From NCBI GenBank assembly GCA_020436025.1, contig JAGQYP010000004.1, positions 30,027-94,026 on the forward strand: a stretch of 64,000 bases of DNA, read 5' to 3'. Shown piece after piece: positions 10,064-19,217 of this stretch. The translations under genes and the position numbers were made by a program. The stretch comes from Crocinitomicaceae bacterium. Its GTDB lineage: Bacteria; Bacteroidota; Bacteroidia; Flavobacteriales_D; Crocinitomicaceae. Under the pieces are notes generated by a model. That model saw only the letters and a program-made list of their open reading frames with translations. It was not told the origin of the DNA and ran no database searches. Position 1 is the stretch's first letter. Every line of letters starts with the position of its first letter.

Positions 10064-11194
10064 ATGGATAAAAGACTTAAATATCTGTTAATAGGGCTGT
10101 TCGTAATTGCTTTGCTTTGGATGCTTTATTATATCCAGACTGTTATTGCTTATATTTTGATAAGTGCAGTTGTAGGGATGATAGGCCGACCATTGGTTTG
10201 GAAGCTTAAAAAAGTTCGAATAGGAGGGAAACAAATTTTTTCTGATACCACTGGGGCTGCAATTGTATTGGTATTCTTTCTGGTTTTAATCGTTAATTTC
10301 ATTGGGTTGATTGTTCCTGTGATCATAGAGGAAGCCAACACCATAGCCAACATTTCGCAGCATACATCTGCAGAAGATACGGATGGACCCATTTACAAAT
10401 TGGGAGAAAAAATGCAAAAAGTGGGAATGATTCCTAGCGATGCTCATCCAAGAGGCTATTTGGTAGGAAAAATAAAAGATGCCATAAACATGGATGCCAT
10501 TTCTGTTATGTTTTCAAACTTTATAGGATCTATGGGAAGCATCTTAATGGGATTGTTTTCTGTTTTGTTCATTTCCTTTTACTTTTTGCAGGATTCCAGA
10601 ATCATCACCTCAGCTATATTTAGATTTACCCCAAGAAAAGACCGGGAAACAACAGCTCAAATGATGCGAAAAATTAAAGATGCGCTTCAATCTTATTTTT
10701 TAGGGTTGGTAATTGAAATGTTGATAGTTGGATTCTTGATTTGGTTGGGGATGTCGATTTTGGGTGTAAAACATGCTGTGGTAATTGGCTTCTTTGCTGG
10801 AGTCATTAACATAATTCCTTATTTAGGGCCGTGGATTGGAGGATCTTTTGCCTTATCCATTGGGTTTATTTCAAATTTAGAGAATGGAATCAATGCCGAA
10901 ATGGGAACATTGCTTGTATCGCAGTTAATTGTTGTCGCGGTTGTCCAATTGATTGATAACTTTATTTTGCAACCCAGAATTTATTCAAAAAGTGTAGGAG
11001 CTCATCCACTTGAGATCTTTATCATCATTCTGATTGGTGGTACTTTGGGAGGAATTATTGGGATGATCATTGCAGTTCCCACTTATACTTTTATTCGAAT
11101 CGTCGCTTATTATTTTTTCGAGGATTATTCATTTGCTCAATTCATCACGGCCTCCATGCGAAAAGCGGAAGTGAGCAAGGAAGAAAAATCATAG
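10064..11194 (+). CDS. AI-2E family transporter (PerM-like)
   Basis: A 376-residue inner-membrane protein of the AI-2E/UPF0118 (PerM/TqsA) family. Two hydrophobic segments near the N-terminus are followed by a soluble portion (about residues 95-145), then further membrane helices including the conserved segment GVINIIPYLGPWIGG and the late HPLEIFIIILIGGTLGGIIGMI that mark this family. Members export diverse small molecules or ions; the name does not prove autoinducer-2 transport. The short charged C-terminus (SKEEKS) is cytoplasmic. A weak box TACTTTAG lies 9 nt before the ATG. Divergent from murQ and followed after 53 nt by lpdA. Confidence 0.9.
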   Translation: MDKRLKYLLIGLFVIALLWMLYYIQTVIAYILISAVVGMIGRPLVWKLKKVRIGGKQIFSDTTGAAIVLVFFLVLIVNFIGLIVPVIIEEANTIANISQHTSAEDTDGPIYKLGEKMQKVGMIPSDAHPRGYLVGKIKDAINMDAISVMFSNFIGSMGSILMGLFSVLFISFYFLQDSRIITSAIFRFTPRKDRETTAQMMRKIKDALQSYFLGLVIEMLIVGFLIWLGMSILGVKHAVVIGFFAGVINIIPYLGPWIGGSFALSIGFISNLENGINAEMGTLLVSQLIVVAVVQLIDNFILQPRIYSKSVGAHPLEIFIIILIGGTLGGIIGMIIAVPTYTFIRIVAYYFFEDYSFAQFITASMRKAEVSKEEKS

Positions 11195-11213
11195 GTTTCT
11201 TTTAAAAATTCCT

Positions 11214-11221
11214 TACTTTCG
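11214..11221 (+). promoter_or_regulatory. -7 promoter box of lpdA
   Basis: TACTTTCG matches the Bacteroidota TAnnTTTG consensus at seven of eight positions. Transcription would begin near 11226, leaving a leader of about 20 nt to the ATG at 11248. A GTG in the same frame at 11221 lies inside this box and is therefore unlikely to be the translation start. Confidence 0.45.
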
Positions 11222-11247
11222 TGATTCTAAATTTTAGCAAAAAAGTT

Positions 11248-12648
11248 ATGGATTACGATGTAGTGGTTATTGGTTCAGGTCCTGGTGGATACGTTGGTGC
11301 AATCAGATGTGCTCAATTAGGATTGAAAACCGCCTTGATAGAAAAATACGACACTTTAGGTGGAACTTGTTTAAATGTTGGATGTATTCCGTCAAAGGCA
11401 CTTTTAGATAGTTCAGAGCATTTTCACAATGCGAAACACAATTTTGACAAGCATGGAATTGGCGTATCTTCTTTAAAAGTGGATATGAAGCAAATGATCG
11501 CCCGAAAAAATGAAGTTGTTGAGCAAACTTGTGGTGGGGTAAAATTCCTAATGGACAAAAACAAGATTGATGTACATCATGGGTTGGGTTCATTTGTGGA
11601 TAAAAACACGATAAGAATTACACCAGCCAAAGGAAAACCAACCACAATTACTACAAAAAACACCATCATCGCAACAGGATCCAAACCAAATTATTTCCCA
11701 GGAATGGAGCCAGATAAAAAGAGAATCATTACTTCGACAGAAGCTTTGAATTTAACGGCTGTTCCAAAGAAAATGATTGTTATTGGAGGAGGAGTTATTG
11801 GACTTGAATTGGGATCAGTTTATGCTCGATTGGGGACAGAAATTGAAGTAGTTGAATTTGCTGATTCTATTATTCCAACCATGGATAGAGAATTAGGGAA
11901 AGAATTGACTAAAGTATTAAAGAAAGAAGGGTTTAAATTTAACCTTCAACATAAAGTTCAAAAGGTAGAAAACAAAGGAAAATCTGTTGTAGTTACCGCC
12001 TTGAACAAAAAAGATGAGGAAGTTTCCTTTGAAGCGGATTACTGCTTGGTTGCGGTAGGAAGAAAGCCATATACAGAAGGACTAGGATTGGAAAATGCTG
12101 GTGTGAAAGTATCAGAAAGAGGGCAGATCGAAACAGATAATCATCTAAGAACAAACGTAGAAGGAATTTATGCCATCGGTGATGTGGTTAAAGGAGCTAT
12201 GTTGGCACATAAAGCTGAGGAAGAAGGCGTTTATGTTGCTGAAATGCTGGCAGGACAAAAACCGCACATCGATTACAATTTGATTCCTGGAGTAGTGTAC
12301 ACTTGGCCAGAAGTTTCTGCAGTTGGTAAAACAGAAGAAGAATTGAAAGCCGCCGGAGTAAATTACAAGAAAGGATCCTTCCCAATGAGAGCTTTAGGAA
12401 GAGCAAGAGCTTCCATGGACATCATGGGATTTGTAAAAGTATTAGCCGATGCAGAAACGGATGAGGTTTTAGGAGTGCACATGATTGCTCCAAGAGCAGC
12501 AGACTTGATTATGGAAGCTGTAACAGCGATGGAGTACAGAGCTTCAGCTGAGGATATGGCAAGAATTTGTCACCCGCACCCAACGTTTACAGAAGCGACC
12601 AAAGAAGCTGCATTGGCGGCCACAGATGATAGAGCAATTCATTCTTAG
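11248..12648 (+). CDS. lpdA: Dihydrolipoyl dehydrogenase (E3)
   Basis: Flavoprotein that reoxidises dihydrolipoamide of the pyruvate and 2-oxoglutarate dehydrogenase and glycine cleavage complexes using NAD+. In the 466-residue product starting at ATG 11248: FAD-binding GSGPGG at residues 9-14, redox disulfide GGTCLNVGCIPSK with Cys41 and Cys46, NAD-binding GGGVIGLELG near residue 180, FAD motif YAIGDV, and the C-terminal catalytic HPHPTFTE with His444 and Glu449. All key residues are intact. The frame is open nine codons further to a GTG at 11221, but that codon overlaps the promoter box and the ATG gives the standard MDYDVVVIGSG start. No E1/E2 genes are nearby, so E3 is encoded apart from its complexes. 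A terminator hairpin follows. Confidence 0.96.
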   Translation: MDYDVVVIGSGPGGYVGAIRCAQLGLKTALIEKYDTLGGTCLNVGCIPSKALLDSSEHFHNAKHNFDKHGIGVSSLKVDMKQMIARKNEVVEQTCGGVKFLMDKNKIDVHHGLGSFVDKNTIRITPAKGKPTTITTKNTIIATGSKPNYFPGMEPDKKRIITSTEALNLTAVPKKMIVIGGGVIGLELGSVYARLGTEIEVVEFADSIIPTMDRELGKELTKVLKKEGFKFNLQHKVQKVENKGKSVVVTALNKKDEEVSFEADYCLVAVGRKPYTEGLGLENAGVKVSERGQIETDNHLRTNVEGIYAIGDVVKGAMLAHKAEEEGVYVAEMLAGQKPHIDYNLIPGVVYTWPEVSAVGKTEEELKAAGVNYKKGSFPMRALGRARASMDIMGFVKVLADAETDEVLGVHMIAPRAADLIMEAVTAMEYRASAEDMARICHPHPTFTEATKEAALAATDDRAIHS

Positions 12649-12669
12649 AAATTGAATAAATAAATTGAA

Positions 12670-12706
12670 AACCGGAACAATTTCACTTGTTTCCGGTTTT
12701 TTGTTT
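12670..12706 (+). terminator. Rho-independent terminator after lpdA
   Basis: The hairpin pairs ACCGGAACAA (12671-12680) with TTGTTTCCGGT (12688-12698, one bulged T) and is followed by a T-rich run. It ends directly in front of the hemH start, so hemH expression needs read-through or a promoter overlapping the hairpin. Confidence 0.8.
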
Positions 12707-12719
12707 TATGGAGCAAAGC

Positions 12720-13748
12720 ATGAAGAAGAAAGTAGGCGTATTGATGATCCAGTTAGGAACTCCAGACTCTCCAAAAGTGTCGGATGTGCGATCGTATCTT
12801 TCAGAATTTTTGAATGATAAGCGAGTTATCGATCTGCCGTGGTTGGGAAGAAAATTGTTGGTGAACGGAATCATTGTGCCATTTAGAGCGCCCAAATCCG
12901 CAAAAGTCTACAAAGAATTATGGGAGCATGGAAAAGGGGAGTCTCCATTGTTAACTTATTCTAAGTCCATAGTTGACCAACTCAATGAAAGATTAAATAA
13001 GGAAAACATATTCGTGCATTTAGGAATGCGTTATAAAAACCCACACATCGTGGATGCATTAATAGAAATGCGAAAGCAGAATTATGAGGAAATCATTGTT
13101 TTCCCTTTATTTCCACAATATGCAAGTGCTACAAATGGTTCGGCCATTGAAGAAGCGATGCGCGTAATTAAGAATTGGTGGGTCGTTCCAAACATGAAAA
13201 TCATTTCACAGTTTTGGGATCATCCGGGATATATTGATCAGTTTGTAGAGAATGCCAAGAAATTTGATTTGAAATCCTATGATCATATTTGTTTTTCCTA
13301 TCATGGACTTCCTATTCGGCAGGTGGATAAAGTCTATGAAGAAGGACTTTGTTCAGATCACAATTGCGAACACGAAATTACAGATGATAATAAATTTTGT
13401 TACAAAGCTACCTGTTATGGAACCACACGATTGATTGCCGAGAAATTGGGAATTGAAGAAAAGGATTATACCGTTTGTTTTCAGTCCAGATTAACAAAAA
13501 ACTGGTTGGAACCATACGCGGATAAAGTGGTTGAAGAGAGAGCGAAACAGGGAGATAAACGAATATTATTCTTTTCACCTGCTTTCGTGGCTGATTGTTT
13601 AGAGACCATAATTGAGATCGGAGAAGAATATCAGGAGATCTTTGAAGAATTCGGCGGAGAAAAAGTGGATTTGGTCGAATCCTGCAATGATAAGGTCGAA
13701 TGGGTGAACACTTTAGAGCAAATGATTCGAACAAAATCCCTATCTTAA
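12720..13748 (+). CDS. hemH: Ferrochelatase
   Basis: Inserts ferrous iron into protoporphyrin IX, the last step of haem synthesis. With the ATG at 12720 the protein has 342 residues and begins MKKKVGVLMIQLGTPDSP, the usual family start; an ATG at 12708 adds four residues, and GGAG sits just upstream of 12720. The active-site His195 lies in FSYHGLP, and the acidic metal-path motif ADCLETIIEI is near residues 290-300. Between them residues 211-232 hold four cysteines (Cys211, 216, 227, 232) in a C-x4-C-x10-C-x4-C arrangement, which may bind metal. The gene follows the lpdA terminator. HemJ, the preceding pathway enzyme, is encoded at 51.3 kb on the opposite strand. Confidence 0.95.
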   Translation: MKKKVGVLMIQLGTPDSPKVSDVRSYLSEFLNDKRVIDLPWLGRKLLVNGIIVPFRAPKSAKVYKELWEHGKGESPLLTYSKSIVDQLNERLNKENIFVHLGMRYKNPHIVDALIEMRKQNYEEIIVFPLFPQYASATNGSAIEEAMRVIKNWWVVPNMKIISQFWDHPGYIDQFVENAKKFDLKSYDHICFSYHGLPIRQVDKVYEEGLCSDHNCEHEITDDNKFCYKATCYGTTRLIAEKLGIEEKDYTVCFQSRLTKNWLEPYADKVVEERAKQGDKRILFFSPAFVADCLETIIEIGEEYQEIFEEFGGEKVDLVESCNDKVEWVNTLEQMIRTKSLS

Positions 13749-13764
13749 GAGAAAAACGGAACAT

Positions 13765-14130
13765 TTGTTTTTAAAAAGATACCTTTCAACGTTTAATTTA
13801 TTTTTTACAATTGTCTTTATTTTTCTGGCATTTGTTAATCATGATTTGGAAAAAGAATGGCGATTTATATTAGCCATTGAGATAGGTTTGTTTTTGAATT
13901 TAGCTAGATTAACCGTCCTAGAAAACAGACTATACAAAACTCAACAGTACATCATTTCAACAGCTCTTGTGGGCTTGTTGTTTTTTAATATTCTGATTCT
14001 CAAAAATGCTGAAATAAGTTCGAAAGCAGCTGTAAGCATTGAAAAAGTGCACTACCCTGCAGCTTATTTGGTCTTGAATATCTTATTCATTGTCATTTTA
14101 ATATTCAATCCTAAAAATCAGGAGTCTTAG
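13765..14130 (+). CDS. Small hydrophobic membrane protein, unknown function
   Basis: A 121-residue protein with four hydrophobic segments (about residues 8-24, 30-46, 58-76 and 97-116) separated by short polar loops, indicating a small inner-membrane protein. I do not recognise a family. The only plausible start is TTG at 13765, 16 nt after the hemH stop, so it is probably co-transcribed with hemH; proximity might suggest a role connected with haem but nothing in the sequence shows it. Its stop codon overlaps the end of the convergent DUF5686 gene by 4 nt. Confidence 0.6.
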   Translation: MFLKRYLSTFNLFFTIVFIFLAFVNHDLEKEWRFILAIEIGLFLNLARLTVLENRLYKTQQYIISTALVGLLFFNILILKNAEISSKAAVSIEKVHYPAAYLVLNILFIVILIFNPKNQES

Positions 14131-16544
14131 TTAAGACCAATTTTCAGAGCTAGTTTAAAGGCAAAATTGTCAATGGTTTTATCACTGATCCAATAAGGTC
14201 CGTAACGCATATAGGTTGCGAATCCTAAACCAATGAACTGGATTTTAATCAAATTATCGATTCGAACACCACTTTCATAGTAACCTTTCTCCATGGTTTT
14301 GTAACTCACCCCAAAATCGTATTCCTTATTGTTCATTCGACCCCAACCTGCAGCTGTAGCCAAAGTAAATTGGGGTTGGAAGAATTTCACTTTGGTTTTG
14401 ATTTTTTTGAATTCAAGATAAGCATAGAGGTTTGTACTTAAATCTGAATAGAATTCTGCAGGTCCCATAGCCTCAAAAGCATATTTGGATGCGATGGTAA
14501 AACCTGAATTTGTACCTATTTCTACAAATCGAAGATCAAGTGGAACATTTCCTAAAATCTGGGCATAATTGGCTTGTAGATAGATTTTCCCCAAAGCTCG
14601 GATATTGAATTCCTGATCTACAGAAAGGTTGAATCGCCAATAATCGTATCTTGAATTGATCACACCTTGAAACCCTCTCATGATCACTGCATTAATTGTA
14701 GGCCATTTGGTTCCCATTGAAACTACTTGACCAGGGAGCTGGATCACTTTTTCTCGAATCGACCATCTAAAGGTGATCCCTGCTTCAAATATATCGTATG
14801 GATTTTTATTGTGAAGCGTATCGTTTGCAAAATGGTATTCGTAATTATCGGTATTGTTTCTTTGTTGGTAATTAAGGACGCCATTCAATTTAAAATTCCC
14901 AAATAGTAGTCCTCCAATTCGGATACCTAAATATTTATGATCCAACATGTTTCGTATATAAAATCTGGAAAAGCTAGAAGTAGACATCATGCTAAAATCC
15001 TTGTCTGGAAAGCGAATTCCCCCACGTTGGACTATGTCTTTGAAATATTTGACCTCAATTTCAAATTGTTTTTTTCTCCAGACTTTGAAAAGCAAACTCC
15101 CACCGTATTTCCATTCTTTGTCTTTAAAACCATAACCAAAATATCCCCCAACTTCCATCCATTTCAGCATGTTTCGGTTGGTAAAAACGCCTAAACCAAG
15201 TCGCACTCCTTCATAATCGTTGTAGTCTAGAACTCGCATCATATCGATGTCAATGAATTTGATTGGAATTCTTCCTCGCATCAGAGCAGAAAATGTTTCA
15301 AGTTTCTTTTCAATTTTTAAATTCTGCGAAACCGAATCGATGACACGGTAAGTCTTAATTTCTTTATCGGTAATGGAATCAATTCGATAATCTTGCCAAA
15401 ATGAAGAGTCTTTTTCATTGGCATCTTCTTCAACATCTACATCAATAGCGCTAAAACTTACTCCTTTGTAGGAGGGGTTAAAATCAAATTCGGTGATGTA
15501 GGTAGTTCCTTTGAAAGAGATATCTGGGTTGATCTTGTTGATGTTTACCATTTGTGTTCCAAACTCAATTTCTGTTTTAAGTTCATACGGAAACCAAACT
15601 CCATTTTCTAGCTTTTTATAATTCTGAATAATCTTGATCTCGGAATTCAAGATCTTTTTGGCGGGACCAGTGATTACTTTTTCCAGAGCATAATTTTCAG
15701 AATTGATGTACAACAACCCTTTCATCGCATTGAAATTGGATTTCGGTCTAGGAAAAAACTGAATGATAAAAGTAGAATCTGCTGCATTGATAATGGTGTC
15801 TTCGATGATGAAGATATACCTAGTTTCTGAGTTGGGAGAAAGTGGATTGACATACTCCTGATTAAAAATCATGAAGCTATTTTTGTAATAGGAAAAGGCT
15901 TGAATTTGAGTAAATAAAGCAGTAATAAGAGGATTCTTGAACCCGGAAATTTTAGATCCTAAAACCGTCTTTTTTGTCTTGTTCGGACTTTTATGAAAAG
16001 TTTCTGTTACAGACTCAAAAAGGAAGAAATACTGCGAATCCATGAACTTGTAGGCCGATACTGTACTTGTGTCCGTAATAATTCCTTGCTCAATTTTATT
16101 CACCAAAGCGGAGTCCATGATCCCTTCAGTGTAGTATTTGGAATAGGATTTTAATCGATAATCTAAGTTTCGTTCAGGATCGTTGTCTTTTCTGTTTTTT
16201 GAGGCTCCTCTAATGATTCTAAGTGCGGGATTTTCTCCAGCGATTACTTCAATTTCATTAAACTCAGTGACTTTGGGTTGCAGGTAAACCGTGTCTTTTA
16301 AATGAGCGTATTGAATGATTCTATTATCGTAACCTACAAAAGAGAACCGGAGCATGGTAGAAGGAGCTGCATCAATTCTAAATTTTCCATCGATGTTGGT
16401 GACTGTACCTTTTTTTGTATCGTCGAACTGAATATTTACGAAGGGCAACGATTGTTTGGTATTGGCATCAACCACGATTCCTGATTTTTGCCCCCATAGT
16501 GGAAGCAAAACGAAAAAAGCAATGATATGGAGCCAGAATTTCAT
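14127..16544 (-). CDS. DUF5686 outer-membrane protein with carboxypeptidase-like regulatory domain
   Basis: An 805-residue envelope protein. Residues 1-19 form a signal peptide ending in WGQ. Residues about 20-95 are a carboxypeptidase regulatory-like (CarboxypepD_reg-like) beta-sandwich, recognisable by GIVVDANTKQSLPFVNIQFDDT and GTVTNIDGKF. The remainder matches the DUF5686 family of Bacteroidota: a long mixed region, then a C-terminal half of amphipathic strands typical of an outer-membrane beta-barrel, ending in an aliphatic strand. There is no TonB-dependent plug domain. Such proteins are outer-membrane components of unknown function, possibly in surface assembly. Its start codon abuts the stop of the cardiolipin synthase gene with no spacing, so the two are very likely co-transcribed. 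Confidence 0.82.
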   Translation of the reverse strand: MKFWLHIIAFFVLLPLWGQKSGIVVDANTKQSLPFVNIQFDDTKKGTVTNIDGKFRIDAAPSTMLRFSFVGYDNRIIQYAHLKDTVYLQPKVTEFNEIEVIAGENPALRIIRGASKNRKDNDPERNLDYRLKSYSKYYTEGIMDSALVNKIEQGIITDTSTVSAYKFMDSQYFFLFESVTETFHKSPNKTKKTVLGSKISGFKNPLITALFTQIQAFSYYKNSFMIFNQEYVNPLSPNSETRYIFIIEDTIINAADSTFIIQFFPRPKSNFNAMKGLLYINSENYALEKVITGPAKKILNSEIKIIQNYKKLENGVWFPYELKTEIEFGTQMVNINKINPDISFKGTTYITEFDFNPSYKGVSFSAIDVDVEEDANEKDSSFWQDYRIDSITDKEIKTYRVIDSVSQNLKIEKKLETFSALMRGRIPIKFIDIDMMRVLDYNDYEGVRLGLGVFTNRNMLKWMEVGGYFGYGFKDKEWKYGGSLLFKVWRKKQFEIEVKYFKDIVQRGGIRFPDKDFSMMSTSSFSRFYIRNMLDHKYLGIRIGGLLFGNFKLNGVLNYQQRNNTDNYEYHFANDTLHNKNPYDIFEAGITFRWSIREKVIQLPGQVVSMGTKWPTINAVIMRGFQGVINSRYDYWRFNLSVDQEFNIRALGKIYLQANYAQILGNVPLDLRFVEIGTNSGFTIASKYAFEAMGPAEFYSDLSTNLYAYLEFKKIKTKVKFFQPQFTLATAAGWGRMNNKEYDFGVSYKTMEKGYYESGVRIDNLIKIQFIGLGFATYMRYGPYWISDKTIDNFAFKLALKIGLN

Positions 16545-18005
16545 TTACAGAATTGGTGAAAACAAGCGAGCAAATGAGGCAAAAAGCTTTTGCTTTAATG
16601 ACAAGCTTTGCCAAAAATCTGAATTCACTTGAACGGATTCTTTCAAATCATCTTTAAATTGATTGACTAATACTCCAGAAACTTCCGGATTGTAAAGGAT
16701 AACATTCACCTCGGAATTTTGTTCGAAGCTGCGGTAATCCATGTTCGCGGTTCCAACGGTGGCAATTTCTCCATCTACGATCATTATTTTGGCATGAATA
16801 AAACCTTTCTGGTAAAAATAGACTTTCACACCTGCCTCTAAAAGGGGTGGAATAAAGCTATTGGTAGCAGATTGAACCAGTTTGCTATCGGAAACACCGG
16901 GTAGAATAATCTCAACAGTTACTCCAGATTTTGAGGCATTTGTAATGGCGGTTAAAATACTCTCGTTCGGAATGAAATACGGTGTCACAATTCGAATATC
17001 GGATTTGGCTGTGGTAATTAAACTGAAGAAGGTGTCCATCATGATTTTAGGCTGAGATTCTGGTCCGGATCCCACCACAGAAGACAAACACCGATTTTTA
17101 ACTTCATTTTTAGGGAAGTATTTTTCATCTGGCAAAATCAGTTCCTCTTCAACAAAATCCCAGGTGATGAGAAACATGGTTTGCAATTCATAGACCACAT
17201 CACCTTCCAGTCTTAGACTCGTGTCTCTCCAGTAATAAGGATTTTCAGATAGGTATCGGTTGTCGTATCTTTTATCAATATTGATCCCACCGCAATACCC
17301 TATTTTACCATCAATAACAATGATTTTACGGTGATCTCTAAAATTTAATTTATTCGCAAATCTTGGAAAACGCACTGGAAGGTATTCTCCGGTTTTCACT
17401 CCCGCTTCCTGCATTTTGTAAACAGTTTGATTAGATAGGCTCAAACTCCCCACACTATCAAAAATTACCCGAACTGTAAGACCTTCCTTTGCTTTTTTAA
17501 TCAAAACATCGATAATCTGATTCCCCAGATCATCATCGGAAAGAATGTAATATTCCAAATGGATATGATCCTTTGCCGCGTTTAAATCTTCCAGAAGTCT
17601 GGGAAATTTCTCTTCTCCGTTTCTTAGAACTTCAACATTGTTTTCAAGTGTGAGAATAGAGTTTTCAGATGTAAATAGCAGTTTTGGAGTTTTGATTCTT
17701 TCACCGAATCTTTCTTCCAATAACTCGTAATTGTCTCGGATGATCTGTAAATAATGATTCCTCCAATCTTCTAGCAGACGAGAACTTTTGATTTTCCTTT
17801 TTGCAAACTTCTTTCTGCGTCTGTATTGCATCCCGAAGAAGAAGTAAACAATCAGTCCCAGACCGGGTAGCAAGATGAGGACTAAGATGTAGGAATGAGT
17901 TTTTAGTGGGTTTCTATTTTGAAGAAGAATGGTAAAAATCGTCTGGATCACCAAGAAAACATAGATGATCGTTATGATTGACGCGATAAAAGTATATAAC
18001 TCCAA
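16545..18005 (-). CDS. cls: Cardiolipin synthase
   Basis: Inner-membrane phospholipase D superfamily enzyme that makes cardiolipin from two phosphatidylglycerols (ClsA type). Two N-terminal membrane helices (about residues 6-28 and 38-58) are followed by a basic stretch, then two HKD motifs: His225/Lys227/Asp232 in FRDHRKIIVIDG and His404/Lys406/Asp411 in FIHAKIMIVDG. The 486-residue length is normal for the family. The gene starts with ATG at 18005 and faces the radical SAM gene across a 45-nt divergent gap. Downstream, the DUF5686 gene follows immediately, linking a lipid enzyme with an outer-membrane protein in one transcript. Confidence 0.94.
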   Translation of the reverse strand: MELYTFIASIITIIYVFLVIQTIFTILLQNRNPLKTHSYILVLILLPGLGLIVYFFFGMQYRRRKKFAKRKIKSSRLLEDWRNHYLQIIRDNYELLEERFGERIKTPKLLFTSENSILTLENNVEVLRNGEEKFPRLLEDLNAAKDHIHLEYYILSDDDLGNQIIDVLIKKAKEGLTVRVIFDSVGSLSLSNQTVYKMQEAGVKTGEYLPVRFPRFANKLNFRDHRKIIVIDGKIGYCGGINIDKRYDNRYLSENPYYWRDTSLRLEGDVVYELQTMFLITWDFVEEELILPDEKYFPKNEVKNRCLSSVVGSGPESQPKIMMDTFFSLITTAKSDIRIVTPYFIPNESILTAITNASKSGVTVEIILPGVSDSKLVQSATNSFIPPLLEAGVKVYFYQKGFIHAKIMIVDGEIATVGTANMDYRSFEQNSEVNVILYNPEVSGVLVNQFKDDLKESVQVNSDFWQSLSLKQKLFASFARLFSPIL

Positions 18006-18050
18006 AACCTCTTCTTTAATTTATCAAGTACTACGGTGAATTCCCCCATT

Positions 18051-19097
18051 ATGTTTAGATTTATAGGGATTTTAACAAACTTTAAATTCTTGCTGAAGGA
18101 ACAATTTGAAATACTTTCATTTCTCAACGAGCGCAAATTGAAAAATATTTTGAAGCTTCGACTTTCCTATTTCAAATCAAAAATCAGCAAAAAAGTACAA
18201 CATTCCGGGCGTCCTTTTTCGATTTCGATTGAACCTACAACTGCTTGTAATTTGGGTTGTCCGGAGTGCCCGAGTGGTTTGAAAAAATTCACCAGACCCA
18301 CAGGGAAATTACAATTGGAAATGAATCGGAAAATCATTGATGAATTGAAAGATGATTTGTTGTACATCACCTATTATTTTCAAGGGGAACCCTTTATCAA
18401 TCGAAATTTTTTGGACATGGTTCGCTATGCCAATGAAAACAAGATTTATACTGCCACTTCAACCAATGCACATTTTTTAAGTCCCGAAGCCTGTGAAGAA
18501 ATCATCGATTCAGGGTTGAATAAATTGATCATATCACTGGATGGATTGGATCAAAAAACATATGAAACTTACCGAATCGGTGGCGAACTGAACAAGGTGA
18601 TTGAAGGCATGCAAAATTTGTTTCATTCGATTCAGAAAAGGGGAAAGGGGCCTCATGTGATTGTTCAATTTTTAGTCTTTAAAAGTAATGAGCACCAAAT
18701 TCCAGAATTGAAGAAATGGATGAAACAATTTCCTGGATTTGAACTCAAATTGAAATCCGCCCAATTTTATGAGTTTGAAGATGGCAATGTACTCATGCCG
18801 GAAAACGAAAAATATTCGAGGTATAAAAAAATTGGTGAAAAATTTAAGATTGACAATACACTAGAAAACTCTTGCTGGAGATTGTGGAGTTCGTGTGTGT
18901 TCACCTGGGATGGTAAATTGGTTCCATGTTGTTTTGATAAAGACGCGGAGCATATCGCGGGGGACTTAAGTATTGAAAATTTTGACCAAATCTGGCAAGG
19001 ATCTACCCTAAATGAGTTTCGAAAAACGGTGTTTACAGACCGAAGTGAAATTGAAATCTGCAAAAATTGTAGTGAGGGGAGTAAGGTTTGGATGTAA
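18051..19097 (+). CDS. Radical SAM/SPASM domain protein
   Basis: A 348-residue radical S-adenosylmethionine enzyme. The 4Fe-4S motif is CNLGCPEC with Cys66, Cys70 and Cys73 (CX3CX2C). The C-terminal SPASM region has the auxiliary-cluster cysteines: one in NSCWRLWSSC, a pair in LVPCCFDKD, and ICKNCSEG near the end. SPASM proteins modify peptides, proteins or small molecules; the substrate is not evident, and no small precursor-peptide gene lies next to it. The N-terminal 50 residues are basic and helical. The frame extends to a GTG at 18036, but the ATG at 18051 is the better start. Followed after 120 nt by the MuiA paralogue pair. Confidence 0.88.
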   Translation: MFRFIGILTNFKFLLKEQFEILSFLNERKLKNILKLRLSYFKSKISKKVQHSGRPFSISIEPTTACNLGCPECPSGLKKFTRPTGKLQLEMNRKIIDELKDDLLYITYYFQGEPFINRNFLDMVRYANENKIYTATSTNAHFLSPEACEEIIDSGLNKLIISLDGLDQKTYETYRIGGELNKVIEGMQNLFHSIQKRGKGPHVIVQFLVFKSNEHQIPELKKWMKQFPGFELKLKSAQFYEFEDGNVLMPENEKYSRYKKIGEKFKIDNTLENSCWRLWSSCVFTWDGKLVPCCFDKDAEHIAGDLSIENFDQIWQGSTLNEFRKTVFTDRSEIEICKNCSEGSKVWM

Positions 19098-19217
19098 GGA
19101 TTTTTGCTTTGCTAAAAACCATCGATTAAAATTGTTAACTTCTCATAAAAATGAACCATTTATCGTATCGGGTGTAGTATTTTCCGTTAAGAAATTGTTC
19201 TCACTAAAAAATCGTAC

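Noticed and set aside
18262..18290. tRNA-like segment (GTGCCCGAGTGGTTT)
   Set aside because: It resembles the D-arm region of a tRNA-Ser or -Leu, but no cloverleaf can be completed and it encodes the conserved cluster-binding region of the radical SAM protein.
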